DNA of 64,000 nucleotides from Mesobacillus foraminis (GCF_004340465.1 NZ_SLVV01000004.1:310001-374000), one strand, 5' to 3'; shown: positions 18,739-32,209, counted from the stretch's first letter. The notes: a model not told the origin generated them from the letters alone. Program-made: numbers and translations.

Positions 18739-19614
18739 TTAATGGATATCATTCTTTTTAAAGTTGCCGCCTTTAACCTCTGCCACATCATAAACAGCAA
18801 CGAAAGCATTGTCATCAATTTCATTAATGATTTCTTTCATTTTCGTTTCTTCTAACCTGTTGATGACACAGGTAATTTCTTTGAATTCCTCATTTGAATA
18901 TGCGCCGCGAACAATATTATAGGTTGCACTTCTTCCTAAACGGTCCCGAATAGTTTTAACCATTTCTTCGGGTTGACTTGTGATGATTTTAAAGGTCTTC
19001 GATCCGCTAAGACCCTCTTCCACAATATGAATGACCTTGGAAGCTATAAAGTAGGCAATTCCAGATAGGAATGCACCTTGTAATCCGAATACGGTTGAAA
19101 CAATAATGAATACAAAAAGGTTTAAGAAAAGAATCAGATCACTTGTGCCAAAAGGCAATTTACGAGAAAGCAGGACCGCCAGCATATCGATTCCATCCAA
19201 CGCACCGCCGTTCCTTAAGGCGAGTCCCATCCCGAATCCAATGATGATTCCGCCAACAACGGTTACCAGCAATGTATCTCCCTGAATGATAGTGGGAATA
19301 TGGTGCATGACAATCGTGCCTAGCGCCAGAAATGCGATGCCGATGACGGAGTAGATGGCAAAACTTTTTCCTATTTGTTTATATCCCAGAAAGACGAATG
19401 GAATATTCAGAATGGCAATGAGCAGTCCAAGCGGCAATCCCATAAGCTGGGACCCGGCGATGCTTAAACCGGTCACGCCGCCATCCGATACATTGTTCGG
19501 TATTAAAACCGCTTCTAGACCGTATGCAGTTATAAATGCCCCGATCATAATAGGAATCGCGCGTAATACTAGTTTTAGTTTACTGTTGTTCTTTTTCTTA
19601 CTGTTTTTACTCAT
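18739..19614 (-). CDS. YitT family membrane protein (DUF161 + DUF2179)
   Basis: A 291-residue protein. After a basic N-terminus, five to six membrane helices span residues about 15-200 with the family signatures NNVSDGGVTGLSI and RNGGALDGIDMLA. A cytoplasmic DUF2179 domain of about 80 residues follows (FKIITSQPEEMVKTIRDRLGRSATY...). B. subtilis has several paralogues (YitT, YpjC, YvjA, YqfU) of unknown function, and I cannot choose among them. Monocistronic with a terminator. Confidence 0.88.
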   Translation of the reverse strand: MSKNSKKKNNSKLKLVLRAIPIMIGAFITAYGLEAVLIPNNVSDGGVTGLSIAGSQLMGLPLGLLIAILNIPFVFLGYKQIGKSFAIYSVIGIAFLALGTIVMHHIPTIIQGDTLLVTVVGGIIIGFGMGLALRNGGALDGIDMLAVLLSRKLPFGTSDLILFLNLFVFIIVSTVFGLQGAFLSGIAYFIASKVIHIVEEGLSGSKTFKIITSQPEEMVKTIRDRLGRSATYNIVRGAYSNEEFKEITCVINRLEETKMKEIINEIDDNAFVAVYDVAEVKGGNFKKNDIH

Positions 19615-20063
19615 CTTTTACCTCTTTTTTATTCTATTTTTACCACTCTGTACAGCGAGGTTTACCAGCGTATGTATATATAAATTTCACTTAGTTCCCC
19701 TACATTGTTTAGAAAACCTTGCACTCGAATCATACTAGCAGGGCCCTCCAAATACAAATTAATCCTGTAGAGTGACAATTAGCCAATAACAACTATACCC
19801 AATCAGACTGGATTCATCAAATACTTTTGGCATTAATTGCTATCGTCTTTTATACCCACTCTTAGTTGTATAGATAAAAACGCTCTCCAGAAGATCAGCA
19901 ATCTTCCAGCCGTGTAAGGAGATTTTATACCTTCAGCCTGTTCGTTCTTTAGATAAGAAAGATCAGTTCACAGCTTGCTATCAGCTTCTATTATTAAATA
20001 TATATGAGTAGAGAACATGAAACACGGAACCCTTTTTTCTTTTAAACTTTTAAATCAAGATAA
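19615..20063. other. intergenic region
   Basis: No gene, repeat or convincing regulatory element is seen beyond the leader of the YitT gene. Confidence 0.4.
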
Positions 20064-20097
20064 TAAAGCAGAGTTGCCGGTGGAAACTCTGCTTTTT
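20064..20097 (-). terminator. terminator of the collagen-like gene
   Basis: AAAGCAGAGTT / AACTCTGCTTT with an 8-9-base loop and flanking A/T runs, about 95 bases after the stop codon. Confidence 0.75.
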
Positions 20098-20191
20098 GAC
20101 TTTGAATATTTAATCCTTAGCAACCAATAACAGAACATGTGTGACATAGTAGCCAATTCACATCTATAGAAAAAACCTCATCTTAATCCTT

Positions 20192-24921
<4,730 letters not shown>

Positions 24922-24940
24922 CTATTCAGTACACAAAAAA

Positions 24941-24975
24941 AGAGTGAGCAAATTGGTTGTCAATTTACTCGCTCT
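24941..24975 (-). terminator. terminator between the glycosyltransferase and collagen-like genes
   Basis: GAGTGAGCAAATTG / CAATTTACTCGCTC with a 5-base loop and T-runs on both sides. It overlaps the end of the glycosyltransferase gene, so the collagen-like gene may have its own start of transcription or depend on readthrough. Confidence 0.8.
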
Positions 24976-26059
24976 TTTCCTTAAGGGTATTAAAGAATTC
25001 CTTGTTGTACAGTACTTTTGGATCATTTGGTAAAGACTGCGCTGCCAAGTCATTGTGACGAACTGATTCTTCAATGTTTCCGAGCCCCCATTGGCAAACA
25101 ACCAGCTGCAAATGGGGATACCAGGTATGATAAGCTGGTTCATAAAAGGAAGGATCCTCTATATATCTTTTAAACTCGGTCGCAGTCTTAAACCAAAATG
25201 CAGCTGCTTGGAGTTTCCCTTTCTCCAGCAGGCAATCACCGATCATACACGCAGTTTTGGGCCGTGGCTCCGTAATTTCCAGGCATGATAACAAGGAACG
25301 CAACCTTTCCTCCTGTTTTCCAAGCTGCCCATAACAAAAGCTCATGTACTCGTAGGCTTTAATTTGGTCCTCAATCCAGCCATCCTCGCAAACCAGGAAT
25401 GATTCATATTGAGAAATTGATTCTTCATACTTCTGATGCTCCCGCAGCTCATTCGCATAATAAAAAAGATCCCTGGGTGTGAAAATTTCACCCCGTTCCA
25501 GCCTTTTCTGATAAATATCAAGATTCCGCGTAGATTTGACGGCAAATTCACTTTTAACTGATCCTATATGACTGACACCAATATCGGAGTAAACTGTTTT
25601 TCCGTAAACCTCCAAATATTCATGAACAGGCCCAATCCATTTATATCCCCTGCTCCGTTTGACAAATCTGTTCCTTCGATATTGAAAAGCAGGATTCCCC
25701 TGGGGATCAAAAGCCATAGTAGTGTACATGGAGACGATATCCACGGATGGATCCAAAGTTTCTTTCAAATGCTTAAATTTTAACTGTTCTGATTCAGGAA
25801 GAAGATCATCTGCATCCATGAAAAATATATATTCTTTCGTTGCCTTTGAAAACGCGTAATTCCTTGCCTTGGAAAAATCATCGCACCACTCAAAAAAATA
25901 CACCTTATCGGTATAGTTTCGTGCAATGTTCACCGTTTCGTCCTCTGACCCTGTATCCACAATAACGATTTCATCAACTAGTTCACAAACAGATTGCAGG
26001 CATCGCTCCAAAACCTCTTCCTCATTTCTTACAATCATGCATAAACTGACAGAAACCAT
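24965..26059 (-). CDS. family 2 glycosyltransferase with C-terminal TPR-like repeats
   Basis: The 364-residue protein has an N-terminal GT-A domain (about 1-200): the SLCMIVRNEEEVLERCLQS opening, VDTGSEDET, and a metal-binding DAD at 82-84 in FFMDADDLLPES. Helical tetratricopeptide-like repeats follow (about 205-355, DLFYYANELREHQKYEESISQYE...). SunS-type and other Bacillus enzymes with this layout transfer sugars to proteins or peptides. Its place directly upstream of a Thr-rich collagen-like gene on the same strand suggests it glycosylates that protein; this is inference. GAGGTG precedes the ATG. Divergent from ohrR. Confidence 0.82.
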   Translation of the reverse strand: MVSVSLCMIVRNEEEVLERCLQSVCELVDEIVIVDTGSEDETVNIARNYTDKVYFFEWCDDFSKARNYAFSKATKEYIFFMDADDLLPESEQLKFKHLKETLDPSVDIVSMYTTMAFDPQGNPAFQYRRNRFVKRSRGYKWIGPVHEYLEVYGKTVYSDIGVSHIGSVKSEFAVKSTRNLDIYQKRLERGEIFTPRDLFYYANELREHQKYEESISQYESFLVCEDGWIEDQIKAYEYMSFCYGQLGKQEERLRSLLSCLEITEPRPKTACMIGDCLLEKGKLQAAAFWFKTATEFKRYIEDPSFYEPAYHTWYPHLQLVVCQWGLGNIEESVRHNDLAAQSLPNDPKVLYNKEFFNTLKEKSE

Positions 26060-26167
26060 ATAACCACCTCAAATTCCAACTTCTGATTTTAAGGTATGAA
26101 TGCGTCTCTATTTTGTCACTATTCAAATTGGGAACGCCCTTTCTTCCTTTAAAGAATGGACACTTGA

Positions 26168-26195
26168 TTGACAAGAAGGGCTAATTTTTTATAAA
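26168..26195 (+). promoter_or_regulatory. sigma-A promoter of ohrR operon
   Basis: Perfect TTGACA at 26168-26173, a 16-base spacer, then TATAAA(AT) at 26190-26195. It is overlapped on its downstream side by the palindromic operator. Confidence 0.75.
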
Positions 26196-26220
26196 ATTAG
26201 GTTGTGCACAATTTAATTTT
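26193..26220 (+). promoter_or_regulatory. palindromic operator, probable OhrR autoregulatory site
   Basis: A 28-bp imperfect palindrome: AAAATTA and TAATTTT arms around a perfect TTGTGCACAA core, with two mismatched pairs between. It overlaps the -10 element and start region, as expected for repression. The ACAATTTAATT half resembles the ACAATTAAATTGT core of B. subtilis OhrR sites. Confidence 0.6.
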
Positions 26221-26239
26221 ACATGAAGGGGTTTGCTAA

Positions 26240-26689
26240 TTGAACGCAGAAGAATTTTTAAAGCTCGAAAATCAGTTATGTTTTGCTATATATGCGTGTT
26301 CAAGAGAAATTACGCGATTGTACCGTCCAATATTGGATGATCTTGAGCTTACATATCCGCAGTTTTTAACTCTGGCTGTTTTATGGGAGCATCAGCGACT
26401 CACGGTTAAGGAAATTAGCCAACATTTGCAGTTGGACAGCGGCACCCTGACGCCGATGCTCAAGAGGATGGAGGCCATGGGTGTTTTAGAGCGCAAAAGG
26501 GCCAGTGAAGATGAGCGGAAAGTGTATATTGAACTGACGAATAAAGGGATCCATCTAAAAAAGAAAGCTATTCAGCTTCCAGAGAAATGCATTCCTCATT
26601 TTGGGCTTTCAGAACATCAATATAAAGAATTACTAGCCAGCATGCAGCAGTTGATTGAGAATCTTCAACAAGTGACAAGATTAACCTAA
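26240..26689 (+). CDS. ohrR: MarR family organic-peroxide sensor OhrR
   Basis: This 149-residue winged-helix repressor is very close to B. subtilis OhrR along its length (KLENQLCFAIYACSRE; TYPQFLTLAVLWEH; LDSGTLTPMLKRMEAMG; EDERKVYIELT). The peroxide-sensing N-terminal Cys is Cys14, equal to Cys15 of B. subtilis OhrR; an extra Cys20 is present. Oxidation of this Cys releases DNA. It starts at TTG (26240-26242) with AAGGGG upstream. The usual partner ohrA/ohrB is absent. Instead the next gene, 12 bases downstream, is a peroxiredoxin-like gene with an in-frame UGA. Expression is probably autoregulated through the palindrome at 26193-26220. Confidence 0.88.
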   Translation: MNAEEFLKLENQLCFAIYACSREITRLYRPILDDLELTYPQFLTLAVLWEHQRLTVKEISQHLQLDSGTLTPMLKRMEAMGVLERKRASEDERKVYIELTNKGIHLKKKAIQLPEKCIPHFGLSEHQYKELLASMQQLIENLQQVTRLT

Positions 26690-26701
26690 GAGGTGAATTA
26701 A

Positions 26702-27259
26702 ATGGATGTCTTGCTTCAAAGACCCTTCCAGGAGGGCCAGACTTTCAGAGAAGTAATTGAGAATAAGAAAACCCTGGTTGTATTCGTCCGGCATCCTGGC
26801 TGACCGGTTTGCCGGGAAATGCTTACGCAGTTGCGTGAGAGATATCAGGTATTAATGGACACAGGGTTTCAGGTGGTCGTCATCACGCCGTCGATAGGTT
26901 TATTTTTAGAAAAGTTCGTGCTTGCCTTTGGCCCTTTCCCATTCCCGATCTATGGAGACCCAAAACGAGAACTATATCAGCAGTTGGGCCATAACACGAT
27001 GAGCAAATGGAAGCTCCTCTACAAAGCCGGGAAGACCTTCATCACCCAGGGCCCAGGTAAATTTCTTCCCGATGACATAGAACAGAAGCAGCTCGTTCAA
27101 GAAGCAATGAAAACACATGATATTTTCATTCAAGGCGGTGCATGGTTATTTGATGATAACGGGAAAATCATCTGGAACCATATAGATTCGTCCCCAGAGG
27201 ATCATGCCACTATCGATGAACTCCTTTCTGTCATGAAACGACTTTCCATGTCTAGCTAA
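26702..27259 (+). CDS. SelL-related peroxiredoxin-like redox protein with in-frame UGA at the active site (candidate selenoprotein)
   Basis: The frame starts at ATG 26702 with AGAGGTG seven bases upstream and runs to TAA 27257-27259, giving 185 residues if the UGA at codon 34 (26801-26803) is read through. That codon lies in TLVVFVRHPG-[UGA]-PVCRE, exactly where the first residue of a thioredoxin-fold CxxC motif belongs, giving UxxC. The rest is peroxiredoxin-like (VLMDTGFQVVVITPS; FPIYGDPKRELYQQLG; GAWLFDDNGKIIWNH) and resembles SelL-related redox proteins of Bacillaceae. A SECIS-like hairpin follows the UGA. Alternatives are a nonsense mutation (Cys or Trp codon to TGA) or reinitiation at ATG 26819. 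It is cotranscribed with ohrR and ends at a terminator. Confidence 0.7.
26822..26839 (+). promoter_or_regulatory. SECIS-like stem-loop downstream of the UGA codon
   Basis: CUUACGC and GCGUGAG pair in a 7-bp stem (one G-U) around loop AGUU. The loop begins 25 bases after the UGA and has G as its second base. Bacterial SECIS models ask for a loop about 16-37 bases from UGA with a G in the first two loop positions, and this fits. A small CCGG-UUUG-CCGG hairpin directly abuts the UGA. Confidence 0.45.
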
Positions 27260-27302
27260 TACGTTTAGGCGCCAAATATATAATTTCATTTTCCACAAAG
27301 AA

Positions 27303-27340
27303 AAGGATCAGGACTCCTAACAGTCCATGATCCTCTTTCT
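27303..27340 (+). terminator. terminator of the ohrR operon
   Basis: AGGATCA-GGACT / AGTCC-TGATCCT with a 6-base loop, followed by CTTTCTGTTT, 44 bases after the stop. Confidence 0.75.
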
Positions 27341-27607
27341 GTTTAGCTTGCAATTCATTGTTTTAAAACGCAATATATCAAAAGATTTTACAATATTACC
27401 TCGATCGATTTCTTTTTTTATATGCCTATGTTTAATTTGTAACAATAACTTTGGTTCATTCTGGATTTACTTCTTCACACAATTTAATACTTCACAAAAG
27501 TTGTAATTCCACGGTGTGAAAGATAAATCCGGTGACTAAGTTCTTCAACCCATCTCCTCGGGTTCAATTTGTACAAACCATAAATGGTGGAAAAGTAATT
27601 TCAGTCA

Positions 27608-28723
27608 TTATTTTGGCTCCTCGGTGGAAGATCTCCTTTTTCTATTTTTGATTTGGCTAATCACTAAAAGAAGGAATGGAATGATGATCATAAATGCTGG
27701 GAATATGAAAAAAAGACCCGCATAACGTCCTTCATATAAATGCTCTGAATAGCTGCTGGCAATTGTAACCGACATAAATAATGCAATGAGTCCCATTGGA
27801 TACACCAGATTTGAGGGCTTTTTCACTTTAAAAAGAACGGCGGCCCCCGCAATTGCCCCATATAAATAGATACTGGCTTTGAAAAAGATTCCGATTACCA
27901 TCGCCATCATAAAAAAAACATCCAGGCGTTCCAAAAACTCGGCGACTTGAATAGTCTGTACCGTTGATAAAAGCGGAAACTGTGATCGGGACGTCAGATC
28001 GACTCCAAGCACACTAATGTTCATGATCATGACAATGGCAATGTTGATTCCACTTAATGTCAGTGCAAAAAAACTGGTCAGTTTGGCTTTCCTTGGATTC
28101 GCCAGATATGGGAGAAGCATAGAAAACACAATTGCTTCACCGAAAGGGAAGAAGATGGTTTCTGTAAAACCCACTTTCAGCACCGGCAGGATTCCCGCTT
28201 CCAAAACTGGTTTCAGGTTATTGATGTCGATCAGCCCGGAAAAAATGATAAGGACAAACCCCATAAAAGCGAGAATGTACATCATTATAAAAAAAATTTC
28301 ACCCGTTCTCGCCAGGACTTCAATTCCTTTTCGTAGGGCATATACGATAACAAGTACGAATAGCCCGTTTACAATAAACAGCGGAGTCTCAATATAAGCA
28401 AAGGTCAGGAGCATTTCCCCAAAGTCGCGCAGATCCCTTGAGGACAGGTAGACAAAAAACAGAATATACATGAAGCCTAAGGTACGTCCTAAAAATTTCC
28501 CTAAAATTTTCTGCATGTACTCTGTGGGGACCAAGTCCGGGTAGGAATGGAACAGCCGATATTGCATCCAGAAAACTACAATCCCGCCAGCCCAGCCGAA
28601 AAGAATAGCAAGCCATGCATCCTGCTTGGCGTCAATGGCGAGCGGAACCAGGATCGCGCTTCCCAGCTCAAATAACAGCATGAGAACAAACAGTTGATAT
28701 GCGCTAATTTTTGCTTTTTCCAC
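27608..28723 (-). CDS. GerAB-type spore germination permease (orphan)
   Basis: A 371-residue GerB/APC-superfamily permease with ten predicted helices. Features are ISAYQLFVLMLLFELGSAIL at the start, the LSSRDLRDFGEMLL segment, and GEAIVFSMLLPYL. GerAB subunits are the germinant-binding membrane component of Ger receptors and act with GerAA and GerAC in the spore inner membrane. No AA or AC gene adjoins it. An AA-AC pair lacking AB lies about 31 kb away at 59864-62735. The start is GTG (28721-28723) with a weak AGGG four bases upstream. Confidence 0.85.
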   Translation of the reverse strand: MEKAKISAYQLFVLMLLFELGSAILVPLAIDAKQDAWLAILFGWAGGIVVFWMQYRLFHSYPDLVPTEYMQKILGKFLGRTLGFMYILFFVYLSSRDLRDFGEMLLTFAYIETPLFIVNGLFVLVIVYALRKGIEVLARTGEIFFIMMYILAFMGFVLIIFSGLIDINNLKPVLEAGILPVLKVGFTETIFFPFGEAIVFSMLLPYLANPRKAKLTSFFALTLSGINIAIVMIMNISVLGVDLTSRSQFPLLSTVQTIQVAEFLERLDVFFMMAMVIGIFFKASIYLYGAIAGAAVLFKVKKPSNLVYPMGLIALFMSVTIASSYSEHLYEGRYAGLFFIFPAFMIIIPFLLLVISQIKNRKRRSSTEEPK

Positions 28724-29049
28724 GAGACCCTGTCACGCCCTTCTATTCCTGATTGAGCGGGCAAAAAATGAAGTTTTCCCGACTTTAACTAAAAATTGCT
28801 TCTATTACTAAGTTTGCACTATCATTGTTGAATAGCCGAAAAACATTAGATAGTAGTGTTATCTTTTATGTGCCTCCTTAGTGTTGCCTTTTTCCCTAAA
28901 TTACAAAAGCTTTTTTTAAAGGTATCAGATCAACACCCTCTAGCACTTTTGTAGGCCTGGAAACAGGGGGGCGAAAAGACTCACAGACCATTTACCATCA
29001 TTTTCTAAAAATCATACTAAACTTTTAAAATGCACCCTTTTGTTTATTT
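28724..29049. other. intergenic region
   Basis: AT-rich spacer between two minus-strand genes. No gene, repeat or clear terminator is seen. Confidence 0.35.
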
Positions 29050-29928
29050 TTAGTAAGAACCTTTAAGAAAATTGATGATTTCACGGTTTATTTCTACTAA
29101 ATGTGTTTCAGAAGGAAAGTGTCCCATATCATAAGCTTTAAACGCTGCTAAGTTCGGAATGACTTCTTTAGCGACGTTCCTTACTCTATTTTCAGGAAAA
29201 AAGAGATCCTTTTCCCCCGCTATCACCATCGTGGGCGCGGTGTAGTGTGCCAATTCTTCTCTCTTGGTTAATTTAGGCATATCTTGTTCGAGTCGGATGT
29301 ATTTAAATACATCGCCGATTATCCTTTTATCTATTTCTTTCATGGTATTATTCGACATATTGCCAGTGATTTTATCTAGATATTTCTGTGATGAGGTTCT
29401 ATTAAATAGGAGCAAAGGAAGCAGGATCTCTTTCATCATTCTCATTTTGGAACCCAGTGTGATTCCTGCGGGCGATACTAATACGGCACAATCAATTTTT
29501 TCCGGCATAAATGATGCCAGCCTTAAAATAATACCTCCGCCATAGGACGGACCTATAAATGAACAATGTTCAATATTAAAATGATCCATCAGTTCATTGA
29601 TCCATTGAGCAAAGCTCTTATCCTTCGCTGATATTCTATTATCGTCGCTGAATCCAGGATGGCCGATGGTATCTGGCGCATAAATTCTGTAATGTTCGAT
29701 AATCGGCAAAAACCACGACAAAGTCATTGGATTAATACAATTGCCACCCTGAAGGATAAAAATAGGCTTCCCGGCCTTTGGGCCTGCTGCAAGCACGTGG
29801 GTTTTGCCAAAGCTTGTTTCAACATAGAATCTTTCAATATCAAATTCCAATGATTTTAAATAATTCTCGTAGTGCTGTGTAATCAGCCTTTTTCCTTCGC
29901 TACTTTTATATATTGTCTTCTTTCCCAT
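29050..29928 (-). CDS. alpha/beta hydrolase
   Basis: A 292-residue single-domain alpha/beta hydrolase. The oxyanion segment is FILQGGNCINP near residues 57-67. The nucleophile elbow is GPSYGGG with Ser128, the acid is in GEKDLFF, and the catalytic His is in YDMGHFPSE near the end. There is no signal peptide, so it is cytoplasmic. The substrate is not predictable. AAGGGG lies seven bases before the ATG. Monocistronic, with a small CTGCCA/TGGCAG hairpin upstream that may terminate the neighbouring gene. Confidence 0.82.
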   Translation of the reverse strand: MGKKTIYKSSEGKRLITQHYENYLKSLEFDIERFYVETSFGKTHVLAAGPKAGKPIFILQGGNCINPMTLSWFLPIIEHYRIYAPDTIGHPGFSDDNRISAKDKSFAQWINELMDHFNIEHCSFIGPSYGGGIILRLASFMPEKIDCAVLVSPAGITLGSKMRMMKEILLPLLLFNRTSSQKYLDKITGNMSNNTMKEIDKRIIGDVFKYIRLEQDMPKLTKREELAHYTAPTMVIAGEKDLFFPENRVRNVAKEVIPNLAAFKAYDMGHFPSETHLVEINREIINFLKGSY

Positions 29929-30080
29929 AATCCTGCCCCTTCCCTTGCTGCGGTTTTAGGTGCGTTTACCAATGAATTCCTTTTTCTAAATCTATCATAT
30001 ACAAAATTTAGCTATATAAATATAAAAAGCTGCCAATGGCAGCTGATTCCCCGTATATCACATCAAGGTTGATACACTAG

Positions 30081-30740
30081 TTAGTTGGCTTCATGTTCCG
30101 GGCTGTGAATATGTTTTTGGTAGAAGTGGGCATTAGCCACACCCATATATGGAACCAGCCAGAGAAATCCTATTCCAAAAGAGAGAATGCACAGTAAACC
30201 CCAGCCTAAGAAGCTCAAGTTCAGAAGGAAAAAGTCCATTTTAAACTCTTTCATTCTTTCTTGACTTTCCCGGATTGCTTGCAGTGCAGTAAATTCCGGG
30301 TGGTCTTTCAGAAGGAGATAAGCTTGGGAGTACCCAGTTCCTTTCACGATTCCAGGAATAATCAATAGAAGACCCCACAGCAGAGAAAAGACAACAGTAA
30401 GGACACTAGTCCATATCAGTTTCCAGGCCATGCTGGTTGTATAGACAGAGAAAAGTTGACTTGTCTTCCAATGCTCATTCCTTGCAAGAGAAAGATAATA
30501 CCAATAGGAAGCGGCCGTAATTGGAAAGAGGAAAAGGGTAATGACGGAATTTATCATATCAGCCTTTACCGGAACATGATCCTGTTCAAGCCATTTCCAG
30601 AAGCCCCCGCTTATATAAATTTCGATTCCAGTAGGAATAAGGTAAAAAAAGAAGGCCAGAATGATACTTACCCAGAATGCTTGTCCCCATTTGCCTCTTA
30701 AGCTGTGTAAAGCAGAGTATTTAATGTCTCCAATAATCAT
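30081..30740 (-). CDS. DUF975 family membrane protein
   Basis: A 219-residue protein with about five to six helices. DUF975 features are present: the start IGDIKYSALHSLRGKWGQAF, the Pro-rich LLWGLLLIIPGIVKGTGYSQAYLLLKDHP segment, and a second cytoplasmic helix with SQERMKEFKMDFFLL. Function is unknown. I start at ATG 30738-30740 because GGGGGA is four bases upstream and homologues begin here; a longer frame to 30866 would overlap the next gene. It lies 85 bases downstream of the small membrane protein and may be cotranscribed with it. Confidence 0.8.
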   Translation of the reverse strand: MIIGDIKYSALHSLRGKWGQAFWVSIILAFFFYLIPTGIEIYISGGFWKWLEQDHVPVKADMINSVITLFLFPITAASYWYYLSLARNEHWKTSQLFSVYTTSMAWKLIWTSVLTVVFSLLWGLLLIIPGIVKGTGYSQAYLLLKDHPEFTALQAIRESQERMKEFKMDFFLLNLSFLGWGLLCILSFGIGFLWLVPYMGVANAHFYQKHIHSPEHEAN

Positions 30741-30825
30741 GGTGTCCCCCAGGTTTTTTATGTAATTTTTTGTCCTAATTATTTTCGAAGGCACTTTACT
30801 TCGGCTGTCTGCTTGATAAACTCGA

Positions 30826-31020
30826 TCATTTGTCTGTTCGATATAGATACCATCCTCCCCATCCACTTATTATGGCAATCGGCACTAACCAGAGATTTCG
30901 GCTAATATCTCCTTCTTTAAGAAAATGGATATTAAAAGCATGTCCCAGTCCAAAAATGACACCAATCGAAAGCAAACCAAAAAATAATCGAATAAAATAG
31001 TCTTTGATGTAGTTTTTCAT
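30826..31020 (-). CDS. small two-helix membrane protein
   Basis: 64 residues: a basic start (MKNYIKDYFIRL), helix FFGLLSIGVIFGLGHAF, a short loop, helix LWLVPIAIISGWGGWYLY and tail RTDK. No family is recognised. AAAGGA six bases before the ATG supports translation. It is immediately upstream of the DUF975 gene. Confidence 0.6.
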   Translation of the reverse strand: MKNYIKDYFIRLFFGLLSIGVIFGLGHAFNIHFLKEGDISRNLWLVPIAIISGWGGWYLYRTDK

Positions 31021-31277
31021 ATATAATCCTTTCCCGCTGGTGGGCTTACTTGACTAAGAATAAGTAAGGTCACTAAATCATCTCATTCCCAAAAGAACCT
31101 GAGCTTCTTTCGAAATGATTTTAATTAAGTTCTCTTTGTTTAAGTTTAAAGGTTTATCTCCATATTGATATTCTCTTTTTTCCTTCTGGGTAGTTCCCGT
31201 TACTGTCTTTCATTGTAGCGCAAAATGGACTGCATTAATATACAATACTATACAATTCTGTTATTATTTAATGGGTG

Positions 31278-31550
31278 ATGATATTGAAACTATTAACGCG
31301 ATCGTTTATTTTCTCTTTTCTTACTAATATAGTATTCATTGTTGCAAAACTACTATAGGCAGTGATTATAACGGCAATTTTTCTATACGGACCTATTGAA
31401 GAATTTGAGGGAGAAGATGTTTCCGTTCTTAGCAGTGAGGTAGCCATAGGGGGAGACATTTTTACTCCCTTCCTTTACGAATTCATTTTGGGATTTGTTG
31501 TTGTGTCACTCGTGTTTTTATTAGGCTATAAACTGAAGTTGATCAAGTAA
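31278..31550 (+). pseudogene. small membrane protein gene interrupted by an in-frame TAG
   Basis: One frame runs from ATG 31278 (or TTG 31284, six bases after GGGTG) to TAA 31548-31550, broken only by TAG at 31356-31358. Before the stop it reads a basic start plus helix (LTNIVFIVAKLL). After it, the helix continues (AVIITAIFLYGPIEEF), then an acidic loop and a second helix (EFILGFVVVSLVFLLGYKL). The stop falls inside a membrane helix, so it is most likely a nonsense mutation or sequence error in an 89-90-residue protein. The part after GTG 31362 could be made alone but would lack most of a helix. Confidence 0.55.
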
Positions 31551-31747
31551 ATTGGAGGGAAGTAAAGAGATTTTACTTCCCTTGATCTTTTCAATAATTT
31601 GACCCAATGCGCAGAGCGTCCCTAATCTGTATCCCCCCTTTAATTCCCCCCTATCCATGGGACTGTTCCCACAAAAAGCACCCAAAAGCATAATAAGAAA
31701 ATCCCTGGTATTATAGAAATGATCAAATTGCGGAGGTTTGTTTTAGA

Positions 31748-32110
31748 ATGATTAAAAAAATTGCTACGGTCGCAGTGTATGTAGAAGACCAACAAAAGGC
31801 AAAAACGTTTTGGTCAGAAAAAGTCGGGTTTGACGTAGTTGCCAATCACCCCATGGGACCAAATGCCTTCTGGCTTGAAGTAGCTCCCAAAGGTGCAGAC
31901 AGCTGTTTAGTCATTTACCCTAAATCGATGATGAAGGGTTCGGAAAATCTGAAGGCATCCATCGTATTTCAGTGTGATGACATTAGAAGTACATATGAAC
32001 AGCTTAAAGCGAATGGTGTTGAGTTTGCAGGTGAGCCTCAAGAAATGCCGTGGGGCACCTTTGTGCAGTTTAAAGATGAAGATGGAAATGAGTTTTTATT
32101 GAAACAGTAG
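31748..32110 (+). CDS. VOC family (glyoxalase/bleomycin-resistance-like) protein
   Basis: A 120-residue single VOC domain made of two beta-alpha-beta-beta-beta units. The first has IATVAVYVEDQQKAKTFWSEKVGF. The second has IVFQCDDIRSTYEQLKANGVEF and ends FKDEDGNEFLLKQ, with the terminal Glu typical of a metal ligand. Family members are dioxygenases, isomerases or antibiotic binders; the substrate is unknown. GGAGG lies 11 bases before the ATG. Monocistronic. Confidence 0.85.
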   Translation: MIKKIATVAVYVEDQQKAKTFWSEKVGFDVVANHPMGPNAFWLEVAPKGADSCLVIYPKSMMKGSENLKASIVFQCDDIRSTYEQLKANGVEFAGEPQEMPWGTFVQFKDEDGNEFLLKQ

Positions 32111-32209
32111 CAGCCAGGGGCAGGTTCACAGTTATGGGAGCCTGTCTTATTTGCAGAAAAAAAGGTGTACCACAAAAATGCAGTACAACCTTTCTGTAAG
32201 ATACCGGTT

